Source: Sphaerisporangium flaviroseum
Lineage (GTDB): Bacteria; Actinomycetota; Actinomycetes; Streptosporangiales; Streptosporangiaceae
DNA length: 64,000 bases
Assembly: GCF_039537005.1 (NCBI RefSeq)
Contig: NZ_BAAAZR010000032.1
Location: 1 to 64,000 of the forward strand
Reading direction: 5' to 3'
Shown: in pieces, positions 27,119 to 35,821 of the stretch
Layout: each line of letters begins with the position of its first letter
Position numbering within the stretch: position 1 is the first letter of the stretch
The notes under the pieces: model-generated
The model's database searches: none
The model's input: only the letters and a program-made list of their open reading frames with translations
What the model was told of the DNA's origin: nothing
Translations under genes and position numbers: made by a program

Positions 27119-28630
27119 TCAGGACTGGGCCGGGGACGGAGGGTGACGCTGTACGTCCCCGTCGGACCAGAGCGGCGGCCGCAGCGCCAGCACGTCCAGT
27201 CCGTGGACCCGGGCCCTCGGGTTGGACGGGCTCGACAGCAGGGCCGCGGCGGCCGCCCGGGAGCCGAGCCCGGGGTTCGCGCCCATGTGATTGGCGATCA
27301 TGGCGGCGACGACGGGCGTGGAGAACGACGTGCCGCTCCACTCCGCCCGGCCGGCGAACGTCTCCGTCTCCGCCTGGGACAGGGAGGTGCTGAGCTCTCC
27401 GACCCGGCGGGGGTATCCGCAGGTGCAGTCATAGGCGAAATCGTGCTGGAAGGTCTGCTGCCACCGGCAGTGGTCGTACGTCGAGTGCTGGTAGCGGTAC
27501 TTCCTCGGGTGGGTGGGCGTCCCGAGGAAGGCCCCTGTCAGCTTCTCCCCGGGCGCGTACACCTGCACCCAGTTGCCATGGTTGGTGAAACAGGCGCCTT
27601 CCGTGCCGTCCCGCCGCAGGGCGCCGACGGACACCACCGCGTCGCTGTGCTCGGGCAGGCGCGCGTAGGCGGCGGGCCAGAAGGGGTCGTCGCGCCCGTT
27701 GTTGCCGGCCGCGGCCACCAGCACGGTCTCGGGATGCAGGGCGAGCTGGCTCATGAACTCCTCCATGCCGAGGAGCGGCGCGCCGTCGTCGTTGTGCGTG
27801 CCCGCCGACAGGCTGATGATGTCGGGCCAAATGGGCGGGACGTCGGAGAGGACCCCTTGCGGATTCAGAGCCTCCAGCATCTCGAAACCGAAGTTCCGCT
27901 CGTCGATGGCACCGGCGTTGATCAGCTTGGCCGAGACCCGCACACTGGCGGCCGGCGCGGTCGCCGCGATGATGCCGGCGATGAACGTCCCGTGCCCGAC
28001 ATACAGCTTGATGACGTCATCGGTGTCCTTGACGGGGTCGGACGCGCGATCGTGGCCGGTGTTGTTGAGCGTGTCCCCCTCGGTGGCCAAGACGTGGAGC
28101 ATCCACGGGTAGAGCTCGCGGTGGTTCTCCACCAGGCCGGTGTCCACCACGAGGACCGTCACCGACGGCTGCTCCACGGTGGGACGGAAGCTCAGCCCGG
28201 GGTTCATCTCATGCTTGGGCGGCCCCGGCTCATCGGAGGGGCAGGAGTTCACGCCACCCGACGCGATGGCGACGATGTGGTTGCGGCTGCCCACCACCCG
28301 CCCGCCGTTCGTGCGCTCTATCGTCTTCATCGCGTCGAGCGCCATGGCGACCCCGCCGTCGCGCGATTCGTTCACGACCGGATCCTCGGGGTCGTCCACT
28401 CGCATGCGTACGAGACCGACCTTGACGTCCCCCTCATCGGGGTCGGGGACCGGGAACCGCCTGCCGGCGTTGACCTGCCGGACGACGTCACCCACGTCGC
28501 CTTGCCGTACGAGGATGTGGCCGTGCTCGTACAGATAGGTGGGATTCTGGTCGCCCGGTCCCGCCACGAGGCGGACGCCCATCTCGCGGGCGATCACGTC
28601 AAGCTGTTCCCTGAATCGGTCGAGTGCCAT
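27119..28630 (-). CDS. Cytoplasmic S8 (subtilisin-like) serine protease
   Basis: The protein has 503 residues from ATG 28630 with GAGAGGAAG upstream. A 150-residue N-terminal region (YLYEHGHILVRQGDVGDVV) resembles no propeptide I know. The subtilase domain has its full triad: Asp163 (VLVVDTG), His213 (YVGHGTFIAG) and Ser435 (SGTSFSTPV), plus the oxyanion Asn310 (AAAGNNG). An insertion at about 378-412 contains Cys and His residues (HSTYDHC, DCTCGYP) and could bind a metal. No signal peptide is present, so it acts in the cytoplasm. The gene faces the TPR-CHAT gene across 112 bases and leads the operon with the ECF sigma factor. Confidence 0.9.
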   Translation of the reverse strand: MALDRFREQLDVIAREMGVRLVAGPGDQNPTYLYEHGHILVRQGDVGDVVRQVNAGRRFPVPDPDEGDVKVGLVRMRVDDPEDPVVNESRDGGVAMALDAMKTIERTNGGRVVGSRNHIVAIASGGVNSCPSDEPGPPKHEMNPGLSFRPTVEQPSVTVLVVDTGLVENHRELYPWMLHVLATEGDTLNNTGHDRASDPVKDTDDVIKLYVGHGTFIAGIIAATAPAASVRVSAKLINAGAIDERNFGFEMLEALNPQGVLSDVPPIWPDIISLSAGTHNDDGAPLLGMEEFMSQLALHPETVLVAAAGNNGRDDPFWPAAYARLPEHSDAVVSVGALRRDGTEGACFTNHGNWVQVYAPGEKLTGAFLGTPTHPRKYRYQHSTYDHCRWQQTFQHDFAYDCTCGYPRRVGELSTSLSQAETETFAGRAEWSGTSFSTPVVAAMIANHMGANPGLGSRAAAAALLSSPSNPRARVHGLDVLALRPPLWSDGDVQRHPPSPAQS

Positions 28631-28730
28631 CGCGGACTTCCTCTCAAGCGGTTGCCATGCGGTCATCGTCGCGAGTAAGAGCAGGATGACGCCGGGTTGA
28701 TACACATGGACGCCCCCCGAACCCCACGTC

Positions 28731-28736
28731 TAACAT
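28731..28736 (+). promoter_or_regulatory. -10 element for a leaderless TPR-CHAT transcript
   Basis: TAACAT is followed by six bases and then the GTG start, the usual spacing for a leaderless actinobacterial mRNA. No ribosome site is present. No good -35 at 17-18 bases. Confidence 0.5.
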
Positions 28737-28742
28737 CTATCC

Positions 28743-31412
28743 GTGGCTGGGAGAAGCTCGCGGGGCCGGGGAAAGCCGGATCCTCTCGACCTGCTCCCGA
28801 TGGTCTTCGCTCGCCCGGGCGAGGCGCTGGCCGGAGCGCGGGCCCTTCTCTCCTCCGGCCCCACCCCGCACGACGCCTCCATCGCCCACCAGGTCATCGG
28901 CATCTGGGAACGGGACTTCGGCGATCTGACGGTCGCGATCGGTCACCTCAGGAAGGCGCGCACGCTCGCCCGCCGGTGCGGTTCGGCCGACCGGGAGGCC
29001 GACGCGCTCGCGGCCCTCGGCGTCGCGGTCGTCTACACCGGCCGCACGGCCGAGGGCCTGCGCATCCTGGACGCGGGGGCGGCACGGGGGGACAGCCTCA
29101 CGGCGGCGCGCGTGCTGTTCCGGCGAGGCCGGGTCCTCTGGGTCCTCGGGCGGCACCGGGAGGCGCTCGACGACGTCCGGCGGGCCGTTCCCGTGTTGCG
29201 GGAGGCGGGCGACACGATCTGGACCGCTCGGGCCCTCACCCTGCGCGGGCTCGTCCACCTGTCCTTCGGCTCCACCGATCAGGCCGACAGGGACTTCGTC
29301 GCGGCCGAGCGGCTGTGGGACCAGACCCATCAGGACCACGACCGCAGCGTGGCCGTGTGGAACCGCGGCGCGGCGGCGTTCCGCTCCGGCGATCTGCCCA
29401 CCGCCCTGCGCTATCTCGACGAGGCGGCCAAGCGCTTCGAGGCGCTCGGCACCCCGGCGTTCGGCGTGAGCTTCGGCCGGTGCGAGGTGCTCCTGGCCGC
29501 GGGGCTGGCCGACGAGGCGCTCCAGGAGGCCGACGGCGCGACGGCACTGCTGGAGCGGATGGGGGGACAGGCCACCACCAAGGCCGAGCTTCTTCTGGTC
29601 GCCGCCCAGGCCGCCATTGCCGCCGGCGATCCCGACACCGCGGTCACCCGGGCCCTGGCGGCGATACGGCTGTTCGCGAGCCAGCGCCGCGAGTGGTTCG
29701 AGGCCCAGGCGCGGCTCGTGCTGTTCCGCTCGCGCGTCGCCACGGGCGCGATCTCCGGGCCGCTGGTGCGGGACATCGCGAGGGTCGCCACCCGCCTGTC
29801 CGAGCTGGGCTCTCCGGACACGGTGCAGGCGTCCCTGCTCGCGGGCCGCGTGGCGCTCGCGCTCGGCCGGGTGCGGGACGCCGACCGGCACCTGGCCGCC
29901 GCCGCGCTCGGACGCCACCGGGGCCCGGCGCTCGCGCGGGCCGAAGGCTGGCTCGCCGAGGCGCTGCGCGCGATGGCCGCCGGACGGGCCAAGGCGGTGC
30001 TGCACGCCTGCCGCCGGGGACTGGACGTGCTCGACGAGCACCGGCTGGCCCTTGGCGCGTCGGAGCTGAGGGCACGCGCCACGGCCCAGGGGGCCGAGCT
30101 GGCCGCGCTGGCCCAGCGCGCGAGCCTGCGGCCGGGAAACGCCCGGGGGCTCCTCGTCTGGAGCGAGCGGTGGCGGGCGACCGCGCTCGCGGTGCCGCCC
30201 ACCCGCCCGCCGGACGACAGCGAGCTGGTCCGCGACACCACCGCCTACCGCGAGATCACCAGCCGCCTGGAGTCGGCCAGGTCCGAGGGCACGTCCGCCC
30301 CCGCCCTGGAGCGCGAGCAGCGGCGGCTCGAACGGGCCATCCGCGCCCGCACCCTCCGCGCACGCAGCGAGGGAGTGATCAACGGCCGCCCTTTCGACCC
30401 CCGCGCCCTCCTCGATCGGCTCGGTGACGGCCGGCTGGCCGAGATCGTGGACGTCGGCGGCGAGGTGCACGTGCTGCTCTGCGGTGGCGGGAGGGTGCGC
30501 CGCTTCGCGGCGGGCCGGGTCGCCGACGCGGCGGCCGAGATCGACCACGTCCGCGCCGGGTTGCGGCGGCTCGCCTACGAGGGCAGGGCGAGGTACGAAG
30601 GCGGGGGGGCGGCCCGGCGGGCGGGCGAGAGGGCGGCCGAGCGATTCGGGCTCCTGGAGGCGGGGGCGCGCCGGTTGCAGGACATGCTGCTCGGCCCGGT
30701 CGTACGCCATCTCGGACAGGGCCCGGTGGTGGTGGTCCCGCCGGGACGGCTGCACGGCGTGCCCTGGGCGGCGCTGCCCGCGCTGCGCGACCGGGTGGTG
30801 GCCGTCTCTCCGTCGGCGGGCGCGTGGCTTAGGGCCGCGCGGGTGCCGCCGCCGCTCGGCGCGGGGGTCGTGCTGGTGCGTGGTCCTGGCCTTTGGACCG
30901 GCGGCGCCGAGGTGCCCGCGCTGGCACGGGAGTACGCCGCCGCGACCGTGCTGGAACACGGCACCGCCACCGTCTCGGCCGTGCTGAAGGCCATCGACGG
31001 CAGCCTCCTCGCGCACATCGCCGCCCATGGCGCCTTCCGCGCGGACAGCCCGATGTTCTCCTCGCTGCGCATGGACGACGGGCAGCTCACCGTCCACGAC
31101 GTGGAGCGGCTGATCCGGGCTCCGTACCGCATCGTCCTGTCCAGCTGCGACTCCGGCGTCCTCGAACCGGTGGGGGCCGACGAGTTGCTCGGCCTGGCGG
31201 CGGCGCTGCTGCCGCTCGGCACGGCGGGCATCGTGGCGAGCCTGGTTCCGGTCAGCGACGAGGCCGCGGTGCCGTTGACGCTGGCCCTTCACGAGGGCCT
31301 GCGCGCCGGGCTGGGCATGGCCGAGGCCCTTCGTGAGGCCCGGCGGGCGCTGCCGGGAGACCCTGTGCACCAGGCGACGGGCTGGTCCTTCTCCGCGATC
31401 GGCGCCGCCTGA
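28743..31412 (+). CDS. TPR - CHAT domain protein (caspase-like protease)
   Basis: The protein has 889 residues. Residues 20-520 are a long alpha-helical tetratricopeptide array (SADREADALAALGVAVVYTG, AVWNRGAAAFRSGDLPTALR). The C-terminal CHAT domain (about 600-889) has the caspase-type dyad: His762 in AHIAAHGAFRADSP and Cys802 in IVLSSCDSGV. Canonical end motifs GTAGIVASLVPVSDEAAVPL and HQATGWSFSAIGA follow. CHAT proteases cut after specific residues once their TPR part senses a partner. No signal peptide; cytoplasmic. The divergent neighbours (subtilase, ECF sigma, small acidic protein) suggest a proteolytic signalling module. The GTG start is supported by the -10 element just upstream. Confidence 0.9.
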   Translation: MAGRSSRGRGKPDPLDLLPMVFARPGEALAGARALLSSGPTPHDASIAHQVIGIWERDFGDLTVAIGHLRKARTLARRCGSADREADALAALGVAVVYTGRTAEGLRILDAGAARGDSLTAARVLFRRGRVLWVLGRHREALDDVRRAVPVLREAGDTIWTARALTLRGLVHLSFGSTDQADRDFVAAERLWDQTHQDHDRSVAVWNRGAAAFRSGDLPTALRYLDEAAKRFEALGTPAFGVSFGRCEVLLAAGLADEALQEADGATALLERMGGQATTKAELLLVAAQAAIAAGDPDTAVTRALAAIRLFASQRREWFEAQARLVLFRSRVATGAISGPLVRDIARVATRLSELGSPDTVQASLLAGRVALALGRVRDADRHLAAAALGRHRGPALARAEGWLAEALRAMAAGRAKAVLHACRRGLDVLDEHRLALGASELRARATAQGAELAALAQRASLRPGNARGLLVWSERWRATALAVPPTRPPDDSELVRDTTAYREITSRLESARSEGTSAPALEREQRRLERAIRARTLRARSEGVINGRPFDPRALLDRLGDGRLAEIVDVGGEVHVLLCGGGRVRRFAAGRVADAAAEIDHVRAGLRRLAYEGRARYEGGGAARRAGERAAERFGLLEAGARRLQDMLLGPVVRHLGQGPVVVVPPGRLHGVPWAALPALRDRVVAVSPSAGAWLRAARVPPPLGAGVVLVRGPGLWTGGAEVPALAREYAAATVLEHGTATVSAVLKAIDGSLLAHIAAHGAFRADSPMFSSLRMDDGQLTVHDVERLIRAPYRIVLSSCDSGVLEPVGADELLGLAAALLPLGTAGIVASLVPVSDEAAVPLTLALHEGLRAGLGMAEALREARRALPGDPVHQATGWSFSAIGAA

Positions 31413-31629
31413 GCGCCTCGGGCGTGGCCATACCGGGTCATACGGTCACACGGACGAGGGTGTTCGCCGACGACGTTTTCTTGGCCAAGTCTCGTCATCC
31501 TGCTTCATCCGGTTGCCATGAGACGTGCCTGGCGGCCGTCAACTCCTGCTCAAGTGCGGGTGGCTCGAGGTAGCCGTGGGTGGGGATGGGTAGCCATCCC
31601 AGCAGTTGTCCATCAAGGGGGAGAGGGCA

Positions 31630-32103
31630 ATGAAACGTGCTGTTTTGGGCGCGATGACGCTGGGGGGCGTGAGCCTGGGCATGATGCGTTGGCTCGCGTC
31701 GCGACATACCAAGGCAAGGGCCGAACGCGAGGCGAGCCGGTGGCTGATGGTCACCATCAACCGCCGGCCGGAGGAGGTGGTGCCGGACGGGCGGCTGCCG
31801 GAGCCGCTGGCACGGCTCGGTGAGTCCATCGAGGTACAGGTCCGCGAGGCACCCGGCGACCGCGGCACCGAGTTGGGCGCCCGGCCGCTGATGTCGGTGC
31901 CGACGGGTGTCGAGGAGGTCATGGCCCGCCTTGGCGGAGAGGATCCGCGCCAGGCGGTACGCAGGGCTCTGCGGGAGTCCAAGGGCCTGGTCGAGACGGG
32001 GGAGGTGCTGGTCCCCGACGACCTGTCGACGAGGCCGCCCACTCCCACCGGAATGCTTGTGGATCTCGCGGCGCGGCGCGCCGGCGGGGAGGGACGGCTG
32101 TGA
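31630..32103 (+). CDS. Conserved small protein paired with a Zn-dehydrogenase
   Basis: The 157 residues start at ATG 31630 (GGGGGAGAGGG upstream). A hydrophobic N-terminal helix (VLGAMTLGGVSLGMMRWLA) may be a membrane anchor. The rest shows a shortened cyclase/SRPBCC-like pattern (VTINRRPEEVVPDGRLPEPL, RGTELGARPL) and a C-terminal helical part (DPRQAVRRALRESKGLVETG). It overlaps the dehydrogenase start by four bases (GTGA). I recall the same gene pair from other actinomycetes, but no biochemical role is established. A role in handling the dehydrogenase's substrate is a guess. Confidence 0.75.
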   Translation: MKRAVLGAMTLGGVSLGMMRWLASRHTKARAEREASRWLMVTINRRPEEVVPDGRLPEPLARLGESIEVQVREAPGDRGTELGARPLMSVPTGVEEVMARLGGEDPRQAVRRALRESKGLVETGEVLVPDDLSTRPPTPTGMLVDLAARRAGGEGRL

Positions 32104-33275
32104 AGGCACTCACCTGGCAGGGCGTGAACGAGTTGTCGGTGGAGCGGGTGCCCGACCCTCGGATCCTCAACGCCCAGGACGCCATCGTCAAGGTCCGGCT
32201 GACCACCACCTGCGGCTCCGACCTGCACCTTCTCGGGGGCTACATCCCGGCCATGCGCGCGGGCGACGTGATCGGCCACGAGTTCCTCGGCGAGGTCGTC
32301 GAGGTGGGCTCGGAGGTCCGCAGGCACAGGGTGGGCGACCGGGTGGTCGTGTGCTCGATCATCGGCTGCGGCCGGTGCTGGCACTGCGAGCACGACCTGT
32401 GGTCCCTGTGCGAGAACAGCAACCCCAAGCCGGGCATTCCGGACATGGTGTGGGGCGGCACCACGGCGGGGATCTTCGGCTACTCCCACGCGACGGGCGG
32501 GTTCAAGGGAAGCCACGCCGAGTACATCCGCGTGCCCTACATCGACTACGGCGCCTTCTCGGTGCCGGACGGCGTCGACGACCTGAACGCCCTGTTCGCC
32601 TCGGACGCGGCGCCCACCGGCTGGATGGGCGCGGACATGGGCGGGGTGCGTCCCGGGGACGTGGTCGCGGTGTGGGGCTGCGGCGGGGTCGGGCAGATGG
32701 CGGCGCGTGCCGCGATCCTCCTCGGCGCCGATCGGGTCATCTGCATCGACCGCCTGCCCGAGCGCCTGACGATGACCGAGCGCCACATCGGAGCCGAGAC
32801 GATCGACTACACCCGTACGGACGTCATCGCCGAACTGCGCGAGCGGACCGGCGGACGAGGTCCCGACGTCTGCATCGAGGCCGTCGGCATGGAGGCGGAC
32901 AGCGCCGGCCCGCAGGCGATGTACGACAAGGCCAAGCAGCGGCTCCACCTCGAACAGGATCGTCCCATCGCGGTACGGGAGGCCATCTACGCCTGCCGCA
33001 CCGGTGGATCGGTGTTCGTCCTCGGCGTCTTCGCCGGGGTGGTCGACAAGTTCCCGCTCGGCGCCCTGATGAACAAGGGCCTGACGGTCAGAGGGGCGCA
33101 GCAGCACGGACAGCGTTACATCCCGAAGCTGCTGGATCTGATCTCCAAGGACGAGCTCAGGACGGCCCACCTCGCGACGCACACGATGACGCTCGACGAG
33201 GCGCCGATGGGTTACGACATGTTCAAGAACAAGAAGGACGGGTGCGTGCGGGCGGTCTTCCGCCCTTGGGCGTAG
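32100..33275 (+). CDS. Zinc-dependent alcohol/formaldehyde dehydrogenase-like protein
   Basis: This 391-residue cytoplasmic MDR oxidoreductase is of the glutathione-independent formaldehyde-dehydrogenase subgroup. Catalytic zinc ligands lie in TTTCGSDLH and GHEFLGEVVEVG. Structural-zinc cysteines are clustered in GCGRCWHCEHDLWSLC. The NAD-binding Rossmann motif is VWGCGGVGQMAARAA, followed by an acidic residue in CIDRLPER, which favours NAD over NADP. The insertion QAMYDKAKQRLHLEQDRPIA is typical of this subgroup. GTG start, translationally coupled to the upstream gene. The substrate is not known. A strong hairpin follows the gene. Confidence 0.9.
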   Translation: MKALTWQGVNELSVERVPDPRILNAQDAIVKVRLTTTCGSDLHLLGGYIPAMRAGDVIGHEFLGEVVEVGSEVRRHRVGDRVVVCSIIGCGRCWHCEHDLWSLCENSNPKPGIPDMVWGGTTAGIFGYSHATGGFKGSHAEYIRVPYIDYGAFSVPDGVDDLNALFASDAAPTGWMGADMGGVRPGDVVAVWGCGGVGQMAARAAILLGADRVICIDRLPERLTMTERHIGAETIDYTRTDVIAELRERTGGRGPDVCIEAVGMEADSAGPQAMYDKAKQRLHLEQDRPIAVREAIYACRTGGSVFVLGVFAGVVDKFPLGALMNKGLTVRGAQQHGQRYIPKLLDLISKDELRTAHLATHTMTLDEAPMGYDMFKNKKDGCVRAVFRPWA

Positions 33276-33308
33276 GCGCGGGGCACTCCCGGACGAGTTC
33301 GCACGCAT

Positions 33309-33335
33309 GCCCCGGCGGCCTGGTTCCGCCGGGGC
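33309..33335 (+). terminator. Hairpin after the dehydrogenase gene
   Basis: GCCCCGGCGG (33309-33318) pairs with CCGCCGGGGC (33326-33335) around a 7-base loop, 34 bases after the stop. Confidence 0.7.
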
Positions 33336-33358
33336 GGCGGCAAGCCCGGTCCGGCTTG

Positions 33359-33403
33359 GGGGCAGCGAGCGCGGTTCCCGCCAGGGGGTAGCGAGCGCGG
33401 TTC
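33359..33403. repeat. Two direct copies of a 19-bp sequence
   Basis: GGGGCAGCGAGCGCGGTTC (33359-33377) and GGGGTAGCGAGCGCGGTTC (33385-33403) repeat with a 26-base period between the terminator and the next gene. Confidence 0.7.
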
Positions 33404-33553
33404 TGCTAGGGCTGAGGTGGAGTCGGGCCGCCGTCTTCCGGAGGAGGGAGACGGCGGGCCGGCTCGGGCCGTCGCCGCCGGGCGCGGCACTCGGGCGCCA
33501 TCACGCTTTCCACGGGGTCCTCACATGGACAGACAGGGCGGGGACCGGCTCAA

Positions 33554-33559
33554 TATCAT
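33554..33559 (+). promoter_or_regulatory. -10 element for a leaderless beta-propeller gene
   Basis: TATCAT is followed by seven bases and then GTG 33567. No ribosome site precedes that GTG. Confidence 0.45.
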
Positions 33560-33566
33560 GCACCGT

Positions 33567-35558
33567 GTGAATCACGGGGAAACACACGAACCGCGCAATT
33601 CGCCGCCAGGGCCGGATGGCCCGCCGGAAGCCGCCCCCGAGGATCGGCGGGGCCCGCCCCCTGAGACGCCTTATCCGCCCGGCGGGCCCCACCCCGCACA
33701 GCCGCCGGGACCATACGGACCTCCGCAGCCGCATGGCGGAGGACAACCGCAGTACGGCGGAGGGCACGCGCCTTACGGCGGAGGGCAGCCGCAGTACGGC
33801 GGAGGGCAACCGCCTTACGGTGGAGGGCAGCCGCAGTACGGCGCCATGCCACCGGGTGGAGCGCCAGGGCCCTACCAGCAGGGACCGCCTGGTGCTCAAT
33901 CCCCCTATGGTGGCCCACCCTCCGGGGCGCCCACGGGATACGGCGGCGGGCCGCAAGGGTCCGGAGGCCCACCGTACGGGACGCCTCCGGGATACGGCGG
34001 CCAGCCGTCCGGCGCGCCTGGGGGATATGGCGGGCAGCCGTACGGTGCGCCTCCTGGTCACGGCGGGCAGCCGTACGGTGCGCCGCAAGGGTACGGCGGG
34101 CAGCCGGCCGGGCCTGGAGGGCCGTATGGGGCACCGCCACCGGGCCCGCGGCGGCGTGGCCCGCTGATCATCGGCGGTGCCGCGGTGCTGGTCCTCGTGG
34201 TCATCGCGGCGGTCGTCCTGGTCATACGTCCCTGGGGTGGCGGCGGGGGCGGCGACGAGGCGGGCGGTGGGAACGAGGCGGGGAGCGGCGAAGGCACCGC
34301 CGAGGAGCTGACCGGCAAGGTCGGCTGGCAGGTCGCCGCCGACTCCGGGTCGGCCCGGGACCTCAGCGGCGTCCTCGGCTCCTGGAGCGTCCCCGGCGCC
34401 GTCGTCCGGGCCGATGACGCGGCGATCGTCTCCCGGGACGCCGCCTCGGGCGAGCAGCGCTGGGGGCTGCGGCCACCGCAGGGCGGGAAGTTCTGTGGCG
34501 TGAGCCAGGAGGCGTCGGACGGTGTCGTGGCGCTGGCGTACGGCTTGGAACGGGAGTTGCCCTACGTCAAGAACCTCCGCACCGTCGATTGCTCGGGCGT
34601 CGTCCTCGTGGACCTCGCCACCGGCAAGACCCGGTGGCAGGCCGACCTGAGCGAGACCTACTCCGCCAAGACCCTGCGGCGGATCGGCGGCTCGCGTCCG
34701 CGCACCATCTCGCTCGCGATAGCGGAGGGGACGGTGGCCGTCGCCTACTACTGGAGCATGGTGGGCCTGAGCCTGGACGACGGCGCGACGCGATGGGAGG
34801 TCAAACAGTTCCCGACCAAGGCGGGCGACTCCACCTGCGTCTTCACCGATGTGCTGGTGGGTCCGGCAGGCGCCGTCACGCTCGCCTCCTGCGACAGGGC
34901 TCACCCGATCGCCCTGGTGTCGTTCGACCCGGGCACCGGGAAGCAGCGCTGGCGTACCGACCTGTCCGCCGCCGAGCTCGGGAGCGAGATGGGCTCCGGG
35001 AAGTGGCTGGTGGCCGCCGATCCGGTGGTCGTCGCGGTCCCCAAGGGTGACGGTCCCGGCAAGTACCTGGTGTTGGGCGACACCGGCCAGGTGACCACGA
35101 CGATCTCGCAGACCGGGTCGTACGGGACGCTCGACATGCGGGCCATCGGGCTGAGCGGAGGCGGACGCTACCGGTACCGGACCGTGGTGTCGGGGGACAC
35201 GCTGGTCACCGCCACCGAGGCGGCGAAGGTCAGCGACCTGCGCGACACCAACAGCCTGGTCGCCTTCGACCTGGCGAGCGGCCGGCCGCGATGGAGCAAG
35301 GGCCTGTCCAAGACGAGCACAACCGTGCCCGCCGTCGTCGACCGCGACACGGTGATCGCGGTGCGGACCGGGAACTACGAGGAGCCACCGCAGGCGTACC
35401 GCCTCAAACTCGCCGATGGCAGCGGCGGCCCCATGGGACCCGCCTACGGCCGTGAACTCATCTACACCCCGGCGAACTGCCTCTACCGGTTCACCGGCAA
35501 CGGACTGTTCCTGGTGAGCAACCTGGACAGGAAGATGAGCGCGGCCCTGCTGCGCTGA
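33567..35558 (+). CDS. Membrane-anchored PQQ-like beta-propeller with P/G/Q-rich N-terminus
   Basis: The protein has 663 residues from GTG 33567 (the open frame extends upstream without a better start). Residues 1-195 are low-complexity Pro/Gly/Gln/Tyr, including five 7-residue GGGQPQY-type repeats and later GYGGQP(Y/S)GAPPG repeats. One membrane helix (IIGGAAVLVLVVIAAVVLVI) lies near 198-218. After a Gly/Glu linker, residues 250-660 form a beta-propeller with PQQ-like blades (ASGEQRWGLRPP, ATGKTRWQADLS, GTGKQRWRTDLS, ASGRPRWSKGLS). The topology puts the disordered part inside and the propeller outside. Relatives are common in actinomycetes and have no defined function; BamB-like scaffolding or sensing is a guess. 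Confidence 0.8.
   Translation: MNHGETHEPRNSPPGPDGPPEAAPEDRRGPPPETPYPPGGPHPAQPPGPYGPPQPHGGGQPQYGGGHAPYGGGQPQYGGGQPPYGGGQPQYGAMPPGGAPGPYQQGPPGAQSPYGGPPSGAPTGYGGGPQGSGGPPYGTPPGYGGQPSGAPGGYGGQPYGAPPGHGGQPYGAPQGYGGQPAGPGGPYGAPPPGPRRRGPLIIGGAAVLVLVVIAAVVLVIRPWGGGGGGDEAGGGNEAGSGEGTAEELTGKVGWQVAADSGSARDLSGVLGSWSVPGAVVRADDAAIVSRDAASGEQRWGLRPPQGGKFCGVSQEASDGVVALAYGLERELPYVKNLRTVDCSGVVLVDLATGKTRWQADLSETYSAKTLRRIGGSRPRTISLAIAEGTVAVAYYWSMVGLSLDDGATRWEVKQFPTKAGDSTCVFTDVLVGPAGAVTLASCDRAHPIALVSFDPGTGKQRWRTDLSAAELGSEMGSGKWLVAADPVVVAVPKGDGPGKYLVLGDTGQVTTTISQTGSYGTLDMRAIGLSGGGRYRYRTVVSGDTLVTATEAAKVSDLRDTNSLVAFDLASGRPRWSKGLSKTSTTVPAVVDRDTVIAVRTGNYEEPPQAYRLKLADGSGGPMGPAYGRELIYTPANCLYRFTGNGLFLVSNLDRKMSAALLR
33735..33839 (+). 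repeat. Five 21-bp in-frame repeats
   Basis: Units encode GGGQPQY, GGGHAPY, GGGQPQY, GGGQPPY and GGGQPQY. They are coding repeats in the cytoplasmic low-complexity tail of the beta-propeller protein. Confidence 0.85.
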
Positions 35559-35610
35559 ACGCCCTCGCCCCTCACAGCGACCCACCGGCAGGCCCCGCTA
35601 CCGCCCTCAT

Positions 35611-35726
35611 GGTCGGTGGCCTGACCGATGGGTCCGGTGCGGTCTCACGGTCGGTGGCCTGACCGATGGGTCCGGTGCCGTCCTCACGGTCGGTGGCCCG
35701 GCCGGTGGGCCCGGTGCCGTTCCACG
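35611..35726. repeat. Tandem repeat of about 38 bp, three-plus copies
   Basis: Units starting with GGTCGGTGGCC at 35611, 35649 and 35688 (periods 38 and 39) share GACCGATGGGTCCGGTG; a degenerate fourth follows. They lie in the spacer before the histidine kinase remnant and are noncoding. Confidence 0.8.
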
Positions 35727-35809
35727 GCAGGTGGTCTGCTCGACGGGTCCGCCGTGCGGGGGAGGCGAGGTCGGGTGTCCGGCGGATGCCGCCCCCGGCG
35801 GCGCGCCCG

Positions 35810-35815
35810 TACGCT
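35810..35815 (+). promoter_or_regulatory. -10 candidate before the histidine kinase remnant
   Basis: TACGCT, six bases before ATG 35822; leaderless spacing. No -35 is evident. Confidence 0.35.
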
Positions 35816-35821
35816 CGCCCC

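Noticed and set aside
25976..31412. Type III-E CRISPR (Craspase) locus
   Set aside because: No CRISPR array, gRAMP/Cas7-11 or Cas1-Cas2-like gene is present; only the TPR-CHAT plus sigma theme is shared.
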